Shown here in pieces: positions 1-13,904 of a DNA stretch of 38,028 bases. Both the position numbers and the translations under genes were made by a program. The stretch spans positions 1-38,028 of the forward strand of contig NZ_JNIV01000044.1 in the NCBI RefSeq assembly GCF_000701405.1, given 5' to 3'. The notes beneath the pieces were generated by a model. That model had not been told where the DNA came from and made no database searches. It saw nothing but the letters and a program-made list of their open reading frames with translations. This stretch comes from Deinococcus marmoris DSM 12784 (GTDB lineage: Bacteria; Deinococcota; Deinococci; Deinococcales; Deinococcaceae). The first letter of the stretch is position 1, and every line of letters begins with the position of its first letter.

Positions 1-211
1 GAAAGTACGAATACACCGTCTGCCACGCTGGAAAGTCATGCGGCAGGTTTCTCCAGGCAATGCCGCCCTGCAAGACGTACATGATCGCGCACAGCACCTC
101 GTAGAGATCGACCGTGCGTGGCCGCCCTCCTGGCTTGGCAGAGGGGAGGAGTGGTTCGAGCCGCTTAAACTGGGCTTGGGTCAGGTCCGACGAGTAAGGC
201 TTGCGTTTCAC
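1..211 (-). CDS. IS5-family transposase, N-terminal part (runs off window)
   Basis: The reading frame starts at a GTG on the minus strand (complement of 209-211) and stays open to the window edge, giving about 70 residues that begin VKRKPYSSDLT. The text contains the GGRPRTVDLYEVLCAI and WRNLPHDFPAWQTVY blocks typical of the DUF4096 N-terminal domain of IS5-type transposases. The DDE catalytic core lies outside the window. The copy is identical to the one at the other end. It probably encodes the DNA-binding half of a transposase; activity cannot be judged from this fragment. Confidence 0.8.
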   Translation of the reverse strand, partial: MKRKPYSSDLTQAQFKRLEPLLPSAKPGGRPRTVDLYEVLCAIMYVLQGGIAWRNLPHDFPAWQTVYSYF

Positions 212-258
212 ACCTCAAGCTTGCCACCGGGTCTGATCCTTTATAAACGCGCTCTAAG
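1..258 (-). mobile_element. IS5-type insertion sequence, truncated left copy
   Basis: This is the inverted copy of 37771-38028, with one mismatch (T at 237). The outer end is at about 258, where the sequence reads GCGCTCTAAG on the plus strand; the copy runs off the window edge at base 1. It holds the 5' end of a transposase gene on the minus strand. The same outer junction occurs at the other copy (CTTAGAGCGC), so CTTAG is either part of the IS end or the preferred target. The mismatch shows two distinct genomic copies. Confidence 0.85.
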
Positions 259-371
259 TCTTTGCCGTTAAAACGCCCGCCGACGCGTCCGCGCAGGCGT
301 TCGCCGTCCCACTTGGCCTTGATGTCGTAGCCCGCCGTGAGGCCGCCCATGCGTCCGTCCAGATCACTCAT
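259..371 (-). pseudogene. Unrecognised glycine-rich gene fragment cut by the IS
   Basis: On the minus strand an ATG at 369-371 (or an earlier one at 417-419) opens a frame beginning MSDLDGRMGGL, followed by GYDIKAKWDG and GRVGGRFNGKDL. It then enters the IS at 258, after which the frame encodes IS end sequence and stops at 165. The repeated GR-x-GG pattern suggests a beta-rich repeat protein, but I do not recognise the family. The gene appears interrupted by the insertion and its 3' part is absent from the window. No clear ribosome binding site is visible, so the start is uncertain. Confidence 0.4.
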
Positions 372-486
372 GGGGACATGATGGCAGAGGCGCTGGGAAC
401 CCACACTGCTTGCCACCACACCCTGTTCTCAAGACCGCTTGACCCTTTCCATATCCCGGCGGCAACCAGATGACCGAGGCTGGAGC

Positions 487-699
487 ATGGACGATAATCA
501 GAAAGGCACAGGTTTAAAAGACACCTCTCCACTCGTCGGCATCCACGATGACCATGAGGAAGACACCCCGGCCAGCGCCGACGCGACAGAGAAACGCAGC
601 TTTGCCAGCGTGCTGCTCGGCACGGCCAGCGAGGCTGAGCAGCCGGAGGAACGCCGCAACCCAGACGCGGGGGAAACAGGCGAGAACTCGCAGGGGTAA
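487..699 (+). CDS. Small acidic hypothetical protein (70 aa)
   Basis: An ATG at 487 is preceded by GAGG about 7 nt upstream and opens a 70-residue frame rich in Asp, Glu, Ser and Thr (starts MDDNQKGTGLKD, ends GENSQG). It has no hydrophobic segment and no recognised domain, and is probably disordered. An in-frame TTG at 439 would add 16 residues. The lack of aromatic residues, the polar composition and the SD-like sequence favour a real small gene, but no neighbour points to a role. It could equally be a chance frame in GC-rich DNA. Confidence 0.4.
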   Translation: MDDNQKGTGLKDTSPLVGIHDDHEEDTPASADATEKRSFASVLLGTASEAEQPEERRNPDAGETGENSQG

Positions 700-834
700 G
701 CAGGATTCCGAATGGTTCGTCCCCGCCCCAGCAGGCAGAGGGCTGACCGGCTGGCACGGAGATCCACTCGCAAATCGCTGCCTCTTCTCCCCGGTCATGT
801 AGACCCCAACACTGCACGCCATATCCAAAGTGCT

Positions 835-840
835 TACACT
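835..840 (+). promoter_or_regulatory. guaB -10 box (leaderless type)
   Basis: TACACT lies 8 nt before the guaB ATG and no Shine-Dalgarno sequence is present, so transcription probably begins at or next to the start codon. The -35 region is not obvious. Confidence 0.5.
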
Positions 841-845
841 TCTAA

Positions 846-4056
<3,211 letters not shown>

Positions 4057-4060
4057 ACAG

Positions 4061-4090
4061 CAAAAAGCCCCACGCAATGGTGGGGTCTTC
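4061..4090 (-). terminator. Terminator between HIT and EF-hand genes (convergent)
   Basis: Inverted repeat CCCCAC/GTGGGG with a 6-nt loop. On the minus strand it is followed by CTTTTT, so it best terminates the EF-hand gene. On the plus strand the short TCTTC tail could also stop guaB-HIT transcripts. Confidence 0.75.
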
Positions 4091-4103
4091 AACAAGCTAG
4101 AGC

Positions 4104-4535
4104 TTAGTTTCGGCCACGCAGGAGCTTGCTGCCGATCATCCCGGCCAGACCCACCAGACCGGCCTTGACCATTGGATTACTCAGCATCCCGCCCGCACCG
4201 AACGCGGCTTCCAGTGGGCTTTTGCCGTCCTGGGCCGGAGCCTGGGCGGTGCGCGCATAGGCGTCGGCCAGATCGTTGGGATCCTCATGGTTAACGCGCT
4301 GCACGGGGTTGGCCGGGCTTTGCACGATGGCGTCGCCCATCTGCTGGCGCTGGTCAGGCGACATGCCGCCGATGTAGTCCTTCAGAATCTGCTGGCGCTC
4401 CTCGGGGGAGGCATTGGACATGTAATCCTGAATGTAGGCGGCGGCTTCCTGCGGGCTGACCACGCCGTCGCCATTGGTGTCGCGGGGATCGAGTTTGGCC
4501 ATCTGCTCGTGACGCTCTTTCTGGTTAAAAAACAT
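4104..4535 (-). CDS. EF-hand domain protein
   Basis: A 143-residue protein with one canonical 12-residue EF-hand loop, D19-x-N21-x-D23-G-V-V-S-x-x-E30 (DTNGDGVVSPQE), predicted to bind Ca2+. A polar helical middle section (SPEERQQILKDYIGGMSPDQRQQM) follows, and then a C-terminal hydrophobic stretch, MVKAGLVGLAGMIGSKLL, ending in basic RGRN. The latter could be a membrane anchor or amphipathic helix. No N-terminal signal peptide is evident. The start is well supported by AGGAGG 9 nt before the ATG. The gene stands alone, convergent with the HIT gene. Function beyond calcium binding is unknown. Confidence 0.85.
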   Translation of the reverse strand: MFFNQKERHEQMAKLDPRDTNGDGVVSPQEAAAYIQDYMSNASPEERQQILKDYIGGMSPDQRQQMGDAIVQSPANPVQRVNHEDPNDLADAYARTAQAPAQDGKSPLEAAFGAGGMLSNPMVKAGLVGLAGMIGSKLLRGRN

Positions 4536-4685
4536 GGTTGAACCTCCTGGGTTGAACTGGGTTTGTATCGCCTCTTACGCTAGGCGTTTCGGAGTTGCCC
4601 GGCGTGAGGGCTGAATTCAGGTTCACTTATCTCCGGCAGGGTCTACCCAGCAACAAGCGGGACATTTCTGCGCCTAACGCGGCGT

Positions 4686-4691
4686 TACAGT
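4686..4691 (+). promoter_or_regulatory. -10 box of the CbiX-type gene (leaderless type)
   Basis: TACAGT lies 7 nt before ATG 4699. It overlaps the alternative GTG at 4690, which argues for the ATG as the true start. Confidence 0.5.
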
Positions 4692-4698
4692 GCGTGCT

Positions 4699-6111
4699 AT
4701 GCGCTCTCTGGTTCTGATCGGTCACGGCTCCCACCTCAACGGCGAATCGGCGGCGGCGGTCTACCGCTACGCCGAGATGATTCGCGCACGCGGCCTCTAT
4801 GACGAGGTGGTGGAGGGCTACTGGAAGGAAGAACCCTCCTTGCGGCAGGTGCTGAAAACCACCGCCAGCACGGATGTCACGGTCATTCCCATGTTCATCT
4901 CGGAGGGCTACTTTACCGAGACGGTCATTCCGCGTGAAATGGGCCTGGGCCATCAGGGACCGGTGCCGCCCGAAGGCGTGGCGCGCGTGCTGGGCGGACG
5001 CACCGTGCGTTACACCCTGCCCTACGGCGTGCATCCCAGCATGTCCGACGTGATCCTGGCCCGCGCCCATGAAGCGTTGCCTGATTCCAGCCCGGAAGAC
5101 ACTGCCCTGATCGTGCTGGGCCACGGCACCACCCGCAACGAGAACAGCAACAAGATCGTGTACCAGAACGCCGAGGTGCTGCGCCAGTCGGGGCAATTCG
5201 CGTCCGTCCACGCCCTGTTTCTGGATGAAGACCCCAAGGTAGGCACGTGGCCGGAAGTGGTGAAGGCTCCGCGCGTCGTCGTGGTGCCGTTCTTCGCCTC
5301 TGAAGGCTGGCACACGCTGGAAACCATTCCCGAGGATATGGGGCTGGAGGGAGCGGTCACCACGTTTGCCGACAACCCCCACGGTGAGCAGACGGTGTAT
5401 TACGCCAAGCCAGTTGGGACGCATAGCGCCGTGGCCGATGTGATCCTGCATCTGGCCGAGGAAGCGGCGGGGTCCAGCACCAGCGACGGCGATACCGAAC
5501 GTGTCCACGACGCGGCCTGGAGCGCCTTCATGGACCGCGCCCGCCAGGGCCTGCGCTTTGGCGAGGTGCTGGTGCAACCTGAGAGCGGCATGTTTGAACT
5601 GCGCCACGCGCTGGACGAGGGCAAGCCCGGTCACGAGTTGCAGACCCTGGTCACCCCCGAGGGCGTGCGCGATTTCACCCGCCGCGACGAGGGCGGCCAC
5701 CACCGCCCGGTGCATACGCTGCGGAACATGCCGCGCGGCTGGCGGGCCGTGATGGGGCAGGCCGATCTGGTGCGCGCCGTGCAGTACCTGTACCCCGCCG
5801 TGATTGAAGAAACCTACGCCCAGAGCTGCCACACCCTGCGCCCCACCCCCTGGGCCACCACCGCCCGCAGGCAGACCGGCATCTACGCCCGCGTGCAGAA
5901 GGCCACCCCCGAGCAACTGGCAGAGGTGGCGGCAGACGTCTGCGGTGGTTGCCTGCGGACCCGCCTGTGGGCCGGGGAGAAGCTGCCCCAGACTTTCTTT
6001 GATGGTGTACCGGGCGCGATTCCCTGTGCCGAAGCCTGCACCTTCCTGGTGGCCGAGGTCCGTGAGGAAGTCGCGGGCAAGCGCGGCGGCGGGGCCAGCC
6101 ACAGCCACTGA
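4699..6111 (+). CDS. CbiX-type sirohydrochlorin chelatase, DR2241-like, with C-terminal cysteine domain
   Basis: A 470-residue protein with two CbiX-like chelatase domains. The first starts [14 protein letters not shown] and the second is marked by [15 protein letters not shown] and [13 protein letters not shown]. The chelatase family inserts Co2+ or Fe2+ into sirohydrochlorin, for cobalamin or siroheme. The C-terminal third adds a domain with Cys in [16 protein letters not shown] and PCAEAC, consistent with a 4Fe-4S cluster, and a His-containing tail (GGASHSH). This architecture matches D. radiodurans DR2241, whose crystal structure is known as a chelatase-like multidomain protein. An in-frame GTG at 4690 would add three residues but lies inside the -10 box. 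No other cobalamin synthesis gene is nearby; EutBC further on uses the cofactor. Metal choice cannot be read from sequence. Confidence 0.88.
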   Translation: MRSLVLIGHGSHLNGESAAAVYRYAEMIRARGLYDEVVEGYWKEEPSLRQVLKTTASTDVTVIPMFISEGYFTETVIPREMGLGHQGPVPPEGVARVLGGRTVRYTLPYGVHPSMSDVILARAHEALPDSSPEDTALIVLGHGTTRNENSNKIVYQNAEVLRQSGQFASVHALFLDEDPKVGTWPEVVKAPRVVVVPFFASEGWHTLETIPEDMGLEGAVTTFADNPHGEQTVYYAKPVGTHSAVADVILHLAEEAAGSSTSDGDTERVHDAAWSAFMDRARQGLRFGEVLVQPESGMFELRHALDEGKPGHELQTLVTPEGVRDFTRRDEGGHHRPVHTLRNMPRGWRAVMGQADLVRAVQYLYPAVIEETYAQSCHTLRPTPWATTARRQTGIYARVQKATPEQLAEVAADVCGGCLRTRLWAGEKLPQTFFDGVPGAIPCAEACTFLVAEVREEVAGKRGGGASHSH

Positions 6112-6228
6112 TCCAGGGGACATCTTTCCTCCGTCCGATTCGCCTGAACATCCCCGCGCCCATCACAGCCGGGGGTGTTACGCTATGCGCTGGCCTCCAG
6201 TTTTCGGCGGCACACCTACCCTCTAAGC

Positions 6229-6369
6229 GCGTCCCGTGAGACGCCCCGGCCCCCAACAGAGCCGCTGAAGTCCGTCCTGAGAGGCGGAGATGGAGTACAG
6301 CATGTTGATAACAGCGACTGCAAAGCGTCGCCCCGAATTGATGCGGGGGGCGCTCTTTCTACGTTTTTT
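6229..6369 (+). promoter_or_regulatory. Structured purC leader with terminator hairpin (candidate attenuator)
   Basis: Between the CbiX gene and purC lie three hairpins: GCGTC/GACGC at 6229-6244 with a CCGTGA loop; CCGTCCT/AGGCGG at 6272-6287 with one bulged base; and an imperfect 11-12-base stem at 6324-6354 (AGCG.CGCCCCG against CGGGGGGCGCT), followed by TCTTTCT and, after ACG, six T. The last resembles an intrinsic terminator and ends 15 nt before the purC GTG. This is the layout expected of transcription attenuation of the purine operon. I do not recognise it as a purine, ykkC-type or PyrR-binding element, so the ligand or protein is unknown. It could also be the terminator of the upstream gene. 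Confidence 0.5.
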
Positions 6370-6384
6370 CTCGGGAGCCTTCCA

Positions 6385-7104
6385 GTGACCAGGGGCGAAC
6401 TCAGGTACGAGGGCAAGGCCAAGCGCGTCTATGCCACGCCCAACGCCGCCGAGTACATCGTGGAGTACAAGGACGAGGCCACCGCCTTCAACGCCCAGAA
6501 ACGCGGCGAGTGGGCCGGAAAGGGGGCCACCAACAACGCCATCACCGCCCACCTGTACCCCAGATTGGAGGCGGCAGGCATCCCCACCCACTTCATTGAA
6601 AAGCTGTCAGACACCGAGCAGCGCGTGAAGGCCGTGACCATCATCCCGGTAGAAGTGATCGTGCGGAATGTGGCGGCGGGAAGTTTTGCCAAGAAGCTGG
6701 GATTGGAGGAAGGCACGGACCTGACCCGTCCCGTCGTGGAGTACTGCTACAAATCCGACGCGCTGGGCGATCCGCTGATCAATACAGATACAGCCATAGC
6801 CCTGGACTGGGCCACCGAAACCGAGCTGACGCGCGTGCGTGAGCTGGCCTTAAAGGTGAATGACTTCCTGACTCCGTTTTTTCTGGAACGCGGCGTGAGA
6901 TTGGTAGATTTCAAGCTTGAATTTGGCACATTGCCCGACGGCACGGTGATCCTGGCCGACGAAATCAGCCCCGACACCTGCCGCTTCTGGGACGCCAAGA
7001 CGGGCGAGAAGATGGACAAGGACCGCTTCAGGCGCGATCTGGGTGGGGTTGAGGACGCGTATGCAGAGATGCTGCGGCGCGTGACTGCGTCTGTTGATGG
7101 TTGA
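6385..7104 (+). CDS. purC: SAICAR synthetase (phosphoribosylaminoimidazole-succinocarboxamide synthase)
   Basis: PurC condenses CAIR with aspartate using ATP in de novo purine synthesis. The GTG at 6385 is preceded by GGGAG at about 7 nt and begins [16 protein letters not shown], matching the family N-terminus. Longer in-frame extension back to 6175 would translate the leader hairpins and is rejected. The 239-residue length is typical. Family blocks visible include [33 protein letters not shown] and [14 protein letters not shown]. It is the first gene of the purC-purS-cupin-purQ-dinB-dinB-purL cluster, behind a leader with a terminator-like hairpin. Confidence 0.96.
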   Translation: MTRGELRYEGKAKRVYATPNAAEYIVEYKDEATAFNAQKRGEWAGKGATNNAITAHLYPRLEAAGIPTHFIEKLSDTEQRVKAVTIIPVEVIVRNVAAGSFAKKLGLEEGTDLTRPVVEYCYKSDALGDPLINTDTAIALDWATETELTRVRELALKVNDFLTPFFLERGVRLVDFKLEFGTLPDGTVILADEISPDTCRFWDAKTGEKMDKDRFRRDLGGVEDAYAEMLRRVTASVDG

Positions 7105-7160
7105 AAGTTGATGGTTAATAGAAGAAGCCGCTCCATCACCTTTTCACCATCAACCTCTAA
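7088..7160. repeat. Simple-sequence spacer between purC and purS
   Basis: The purC end and spacer contain GTTGATGGTT twice in tandem (7092 and about 7107) and an inverted copy CCATCAACC near 7147, so the RNA could fold back. The low-complexity, word-like sequence resembles that at 32664-32694 and inside hemW. Function unknown. Confidence 0.4.
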
Positions 7161-7178
7161 CCCCTCCGAAGGAGCCAC

Positions 7179-7445
7179 ATGCCCCACTACCATGCCCGCG
7201 TTTACGTGACTCTCAAGCCCAGCATTCTTGACCCGCAGGGGCGCACCGTGGAACGCGCTCTGTCGCATCTGGAACACGCCAACGTCAGCGGCGTGCGCGT
7301 GGGCAAATTCATAGAATTGCGTCTGAGCGGCGAACGTGCCGAAGTAGAAACCCAGTTGCGCGACATTGCCGGGAACGTCCTGAGCAACCCCGTAATGGAA
7401 GATGCCCGCTGGGAACTGGAAGAAGTGGCGCTGGAGCCAGCGTGA
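7179..7445 (+). CDS. purS: FGAM synthase subunit PurS
   Basis: An 88-residue protein with the PurS pattern: YHARVYVTLKPSILDPQG, VSGVRVGKFIEL and a C-terminal NPVMEDARWELEE. PurS bridges PurL and PurQ in the three-subunit formylglycinamide ribonucleotide amidotransferase that converts FGAR to FGAM with glutamine and ATP. The start ATG has AAGGAG at the correct spacing. The stop overlaps the next start (GTGA), so translation is coupled to the cupin gene. Confidence 0.95.
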   Translation: MPHYHARVYVTLKPSILDPQGRTVERALSHLEHANVSGVRVGKFIELRLSGERAEVETQLRDIAGNVLSNPVMEDARWELEEVALEPA

Positions 7446-7813
7446 GCGTCCCACAGACGGTGAACTTGCAGGAAAAGTTCGGCCTGTTTACCGATCAATG
7501 GTCTCCGAAAGTGGTGGGGGAGTTGAACGGCCAGCAGGTCAAAATCGCCCGCATTGCTGGCGAGTTCGAGTGGCACGCGCACGAGCAGGAGGACGAGCTG
7601 TTCATGGTGGTTCGGGGCAAGCTGCGCCTGAAGTTCCGCAATGGAGAGGCTGTAGTCAACGAGGGCGAATTGATCGTCGTGCCGCGTGGCGTGGAGCATC
7701 TGCCCATTGCCGAAACGGATGAAACCTGGATCATGATGTTTGAGCCAGCCAGCACATTGAATACGGGCAATGTCACGAGTGAGCGCACTGTGGCGGAGCT
7801 GGCACGACTATGA
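7442..7813 (+). CDS. Cupin-domain protein within the purine operon
   Basis: A 123-residue single-domain cupin. Motif 1 is [16 protein letters not shown], with metal ligands His45, His47 and Glu52 and the conserved Gly59. Motif 2 is [15 protein letters not shown], with Gly75, Pro81, Gly83 and His86. All four metal ligands are present, so it may be an enzyme or a small-molecule sensor. The GTG start overlaps the purS stop by 4 nt, and purQ follows 10 nt after its stop, so it is a true operon member between two subunits of the same enzyme. No purine-pathway function is established for this family; substrate unknown. Confidence 0.85.
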   Translation: MSVPQTVNLQEKFGLFTDQWSPKVVGELNGQQVKIARIAGEFEWHAHEQEDELFMVVRGKLRLKFRNGEAVVNEGELIVVPRGVEHLPIAETDETWIMMFEPASTLNTGNVTSERTVAELARL

Positions 7814-7823
7814 GGTATCTGTT

Positions 7824-8492
7824 GTGAAGACTGCCGTTATCCAATTCCCCGGCTCCAACTGCGACGGCGACGCCCTGCACGCCGCCCGCCTGACCCTGGA
7901 CCCGAACGCGCAGTTCGTGTGGCACACCGAGGCAGGGCTGCCCAGTGGCACCGAATTGGTGTTCGTCCCCGGCGGCTTCAGCTACGGCGATCACCTCCGC
8001 AGCGGCGCGATTGCCGCCCGTAGTCCGATCATGGGAGCCATCAAGGCGCATGCCGAGCGCGGCGGCTTCGTGCTGGGCGTATGCAACGGTTTTCAGGTGC
8101 TGACTGAAGCGGGCCTGCTCCCCGGCGCACTGGGCCGCAACCGGGACCTGCACTTCACATGTAAGCCGGTGCATCTGCGCGTGGAGAACACCGCGACGGC
8201 GTTTACCTCCGCCTACAGCCAGGGCCAGACCATTGAAATCCCCATCGCGCACGGCGAGGGCAACTACTACGCCGACGCCGAAACCGTAGCGCGGCTGGAG
8301 GGCGAGGGCCGCGTGGTCTTCCGTTATCTGGACAACCCCAACGGCAGCCTCAACGACATTGCTGGAATCGTGAACGAACGCGGCAACGTGCTGGGCATGA
8401 TGCCCCACCCGGAGCGGGCCGTAGAGGCGCTGCTGGGCGGCGAGGACGGGCGAGGAGTCTTTCAGAGTCTGCAAGGAGCGCTGGTCAAATGA
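7824..8492 (+). CDS. purQ: FGAM synthase glutaminase subunit PurQ
   Basis: A 222-residue class-I glutamine amidotransferase supplying ammonia to PurL. The nucleophile elbow is GVCNGFQ with Cys87, and the rest of the triad is His195 and Glu197 in [24 protein letters not shown] is the usual PurQ oxyanion-region sequence. Start GTG 7824 ([16 protein letters not shown]) matches family N-termini and has GAGG upstream; the longer frame from 7770 overlaps the cupin gene and is unlikely. The stop overlaps the next gene's ATG (ATGA). Confidence 0.95.
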   Translation: MKTAVIQFPGSNCDGDALHAARLTLDPNAQFVWHTEAGLPSGTELVFVPGGFSYGDHLRSGAIAARSPIMGAIKAHAERGGFVLGVCNGFQVLTEAGLLPGALGRNRDLHFTCKPVHLRVENTATAFTSAYSQGQTIEIPIAHGEGNYYADAETVARLEGEGRVVFRYLDNPNGSLNDIAGIVNERGNVLGMMPHPERAVEALLGGEDGRGVFQSLQGALVK

Positions 8493-8959
8493 TGGGTCTT
8501 CAGGAGTTTCTGGCCGACAACTACCGCATTGAGCTTTCTGCTTTCCGCACTGTTCTGGACGGCATTCCAGCGGAAGCGTTTGCCACCGCACGCCTGGGCC
8601 ACAGCCCAGCATGGCACGCGCTTCACATTGCCGACTGGCTGCGGCTGACGATGCTGGGCGACAAAACGCCCAATTACCATTACCTGGGCTGGGAAGATGC
8701 AGCCTGGGTGGCCGGACTGGGAACTGAGCCTGCTCCTCTGAACGAGGACGCCACCAAAGCGGACATCCTGGCGCGGCTGGACACGGTGAGCGCGCAGGCG
8801 GTGGCTTACCTGCAAAACGCCAGCGATGCCGATATGGAAGGCATGACCTTCTCGCCCAGTGCCCCGAACGGCGAACGCCCGCGCCTGGCCGCCGTGGGGC
8901 TGCATCTGCGGCATGTGGCCTATCACCGGGGCCAGGTTGTGCTGGGGCAGAAGGCTTGA
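8489..8959 (+). CDS. DinB-family four-helix protein (first copy)
   Basis: A 156-residue DinB/YfiT-like protein. The family's three metal-binding histidines are visible: His46 (WHALHIADW) and the pair His142/His146 ([11 protein letters not shown]). Members are metal-dependent enzymes, some being thiol transferases that use bacillithiol, the low-molecular-weight thiol of deinococci, and the family is expanded in Deinococcus. The start overlaps the purQ stop (ATGA); a second ATG follows directly. It sits inside the purine operon next to a paralogue. Substrate unknown. Confidence 0.85.
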   Translation: MMGLQEFLADNYRIELSAFRTVLDGIPAEAFATARLGHSPAWHALHIADWLRLTMLGDKTPNYHYLGWEDAAWVAGLGTEPAPLNEDATKADILARLDTVSAQAVAYLQNASDADMEGMTFSPSAPNGERPRLAAVGLHLRHVAYHRGQVVLGQKA

Positions 8960-8962
8960 GCT

Positions 8963-9604
8963 GTGGATGATGCCCGCGCCCTGATCCTGTATTCGCTGCA
9001 AGCTGAATTTCAGGCGTTTCAAGAGGTGCTGCGTGAATGTCCAGAAAAGATGTTCGGCCAGCGTCCCTCCTGGGGGCATTCGGCGGCGTGGCACGCACTG
9101 CACGTCATGGACTGGACGCGGTGCATCATTCAACCCGGCCTGCTTGGCGTCAATCCGGCGCTGACCTACGGCTACCTGGGTTTTGAGCAGGAGGACTGGG
9201 CCAGGGCCGTCACCGGGCCGACGCTGGCGCAGGAGCAGGACGGCAAGGAAGCCATTCTGGCAGTGGTGCAGGCCGTTTTTGAACAGGCTCTGGAAGACAT
9301 CCTTAATGCGCCCGCTGAACGCTTTTCTCCGCAAGCGACCTTTGAGGCCATTAAGAAGCCGCGCCCGGTGCTGGAAAGCCTGCTCTATCACGCCACACAC
9401 ATGGCCTACCACCGTGGACGGGCGAGACAGGTCATCTATGAGGTCAACAGCCTAACGCTCAGATTGAACGATCCCAATAGGCCGAAGTTTGGCGATGCCT
9501 GGCGCAAAAGAGAGGCAGAAGGTTACAGGCCACTGATCATTGAAGGCGGGCCTTCCGTCGAACAAATCATCCGCGAAGGCCGGGGACACACCGATGACGA
9601 CTAA
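8963..9604 (+). CDS. DinB-family protein with C-terminal tail (second copy)
   Basis: A 213-residue paralogue of the preceding gene, starting at GTG 8963 only 3 nt after its stop. The metal histidines are kept: His47 (WHALHVMDW) and His146/His150 (HATHMAYHRGR). After residue 160 comes a charged tail of about 53 residues, starting LRLNDPNRPKFGDAW and ending IIREGRGHTDDD, which is not part of the usual DinB fold and reads like a piece of another small protein. A fusion or an old readthrough is possible. It is co-transcribed with purL, whose ATG follows 24 nt later. Substrate unknown. Confidence 0.82.
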   Translation: MDDARALILYSLQAEFQAFQEVLRECPEKMFGQRPSWGHSAAWHALHVMDWTRCIIQPGLLGVNPALTYGYLGFEQEDWARAVTGPTLAQEQDGKEAILAVVQAVFEQALEDILNAPAERFSPQATFEAIKKPRPVLESLLYHATHMAYHRGRARQVIYEVNSLTLRLNDPNRPKFGDAWRKREAEGYRPLIIEGGPSVEQIIREGRGHTDDD

Positions 9605-9628
9605 CCGCCCTCCATTTAAGGACACCCC

Positions 9629-11869
<2,241 letters not shown>

Positions 11870-11943
11870 GTGGGGCGGGGACGGTCACTCCGTGGCCCCC
11901 CCTCCCCAACCCTCCCCCACAAGGAGGGAGGGAGACAGGTGCG

Positions 11944-12291
11944 CTATTTCAATTTAGCCTGAATCCTTTCCAGAACGCCGTTCAGATTGCTTTTAACCTC
12001 GTTATTCCAGAAGCGCAAGATATGGAAACCGTCCGCTTGCAAGGCCGTGTCCCTCACTCGGTCTGTTTCACTGTTCAAATGTTGGCTGCCATCAAGCTCC
12101 ACAATCAGGCGGGCTGGATAGCAGACAAAATCCACCACGTAGCGTCCAATCACTTCCTGACGCCGAAAGCTAACGCCGAGCTGTGCGCTCCGCAGTTGCC
12201 TCCAGCGCAGCCGTTCTTCCGGCGTCATGTTGCGCCGCAGGCTACGAGCCAGCTCTGTACTCACATGCGTGGGTGGCGGACGATACGACAT
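11944..12291 (-). CDS. DUF559 endonuclease-like protein
   Basis: A 115-residue protein of the DUF559 group, related to the very-short-patch-repair (Vsr) and restriction endonuclease-like fold. Family marks are the N-terminal ARSLRRNMTPEERLRWRQLR helix, FRRQEVIGRYVVDFVCY, LIVELDGSQH (acidic and polar catalytic-type residues) and the C-terminal GFHILRFWNNEV. Nuclease activity is assumed from the fold. It lies antisense between purL and purF, flanked by inverted palindromes. TAGATT lies 5 nt before the ATG, giving it its own leaderless-type promoter. The full-length, intact frame suggests it is maintained. Confidence 0.85.
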   Translation of the reverse strand: MSYRPPPTHVSTELARSLRRNMTPEERLRWRQLRSAQLGVSFRRQEVIGRYVVDFVCYPARLIVELDGSQHLNSETDRVRDTALQADGFHILRFWNNEVKSNLNGVLERIQAKLK

Positions 12292-12296
12292 GCCCC

Positions 12297-12302
12297 AATC
12301 TA
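12297..12302 (-). promoter_or_regulatory. -10 box of the DUF559 gene
   Basis: TAGATT on the minus strand, 5 nt before the ATG and just inside the right palindrome; leaderless type. Confidence 0.4.
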
Positions 12303-12391
12303 TCTTTTAGCCCCTCTCCCCTCGTGGGGGAGGCTGGGAGGGGGGGCCACCCACCAATCGCCCCCGCCCAATCCTTCTGCCGGAGCCACCC

Positions 12392-13843
<1,452 letters not shown>

Positions 13844-13904
13844 GGGCAGACCAGAGACAGGACGTTTGACATTCCGCCCGCCCGGTGTGGCAAGCTGGGC
13901 AGAC

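Larger units (their letters stand above)
11896..12346. mobile_element. Palindrome-bounded DUF559 unit between purL and purF
   Basis: Two related GC-rich palindromes lie in inverted orientation at 11896-11939 and 12311-12346. Read inward they share CCCCCCTCCC, then TCCCCCAC and AGGRGRG. Each can form its own hairpin: CCCTCC/GGAGGG on the left, CTCCCC/GGGGAG on the right. The minus-strand DUF559 gene fills the interval: its stop is 4 nt from the left palindrome and its promoter abuts the right one. A solo palindrome closely matching the right copy is at 32742-32777. The arrangement looks like a compact mobile unit dropped into the purine cluster. Mobility is inferred, not shown. Confidence 0.5.
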
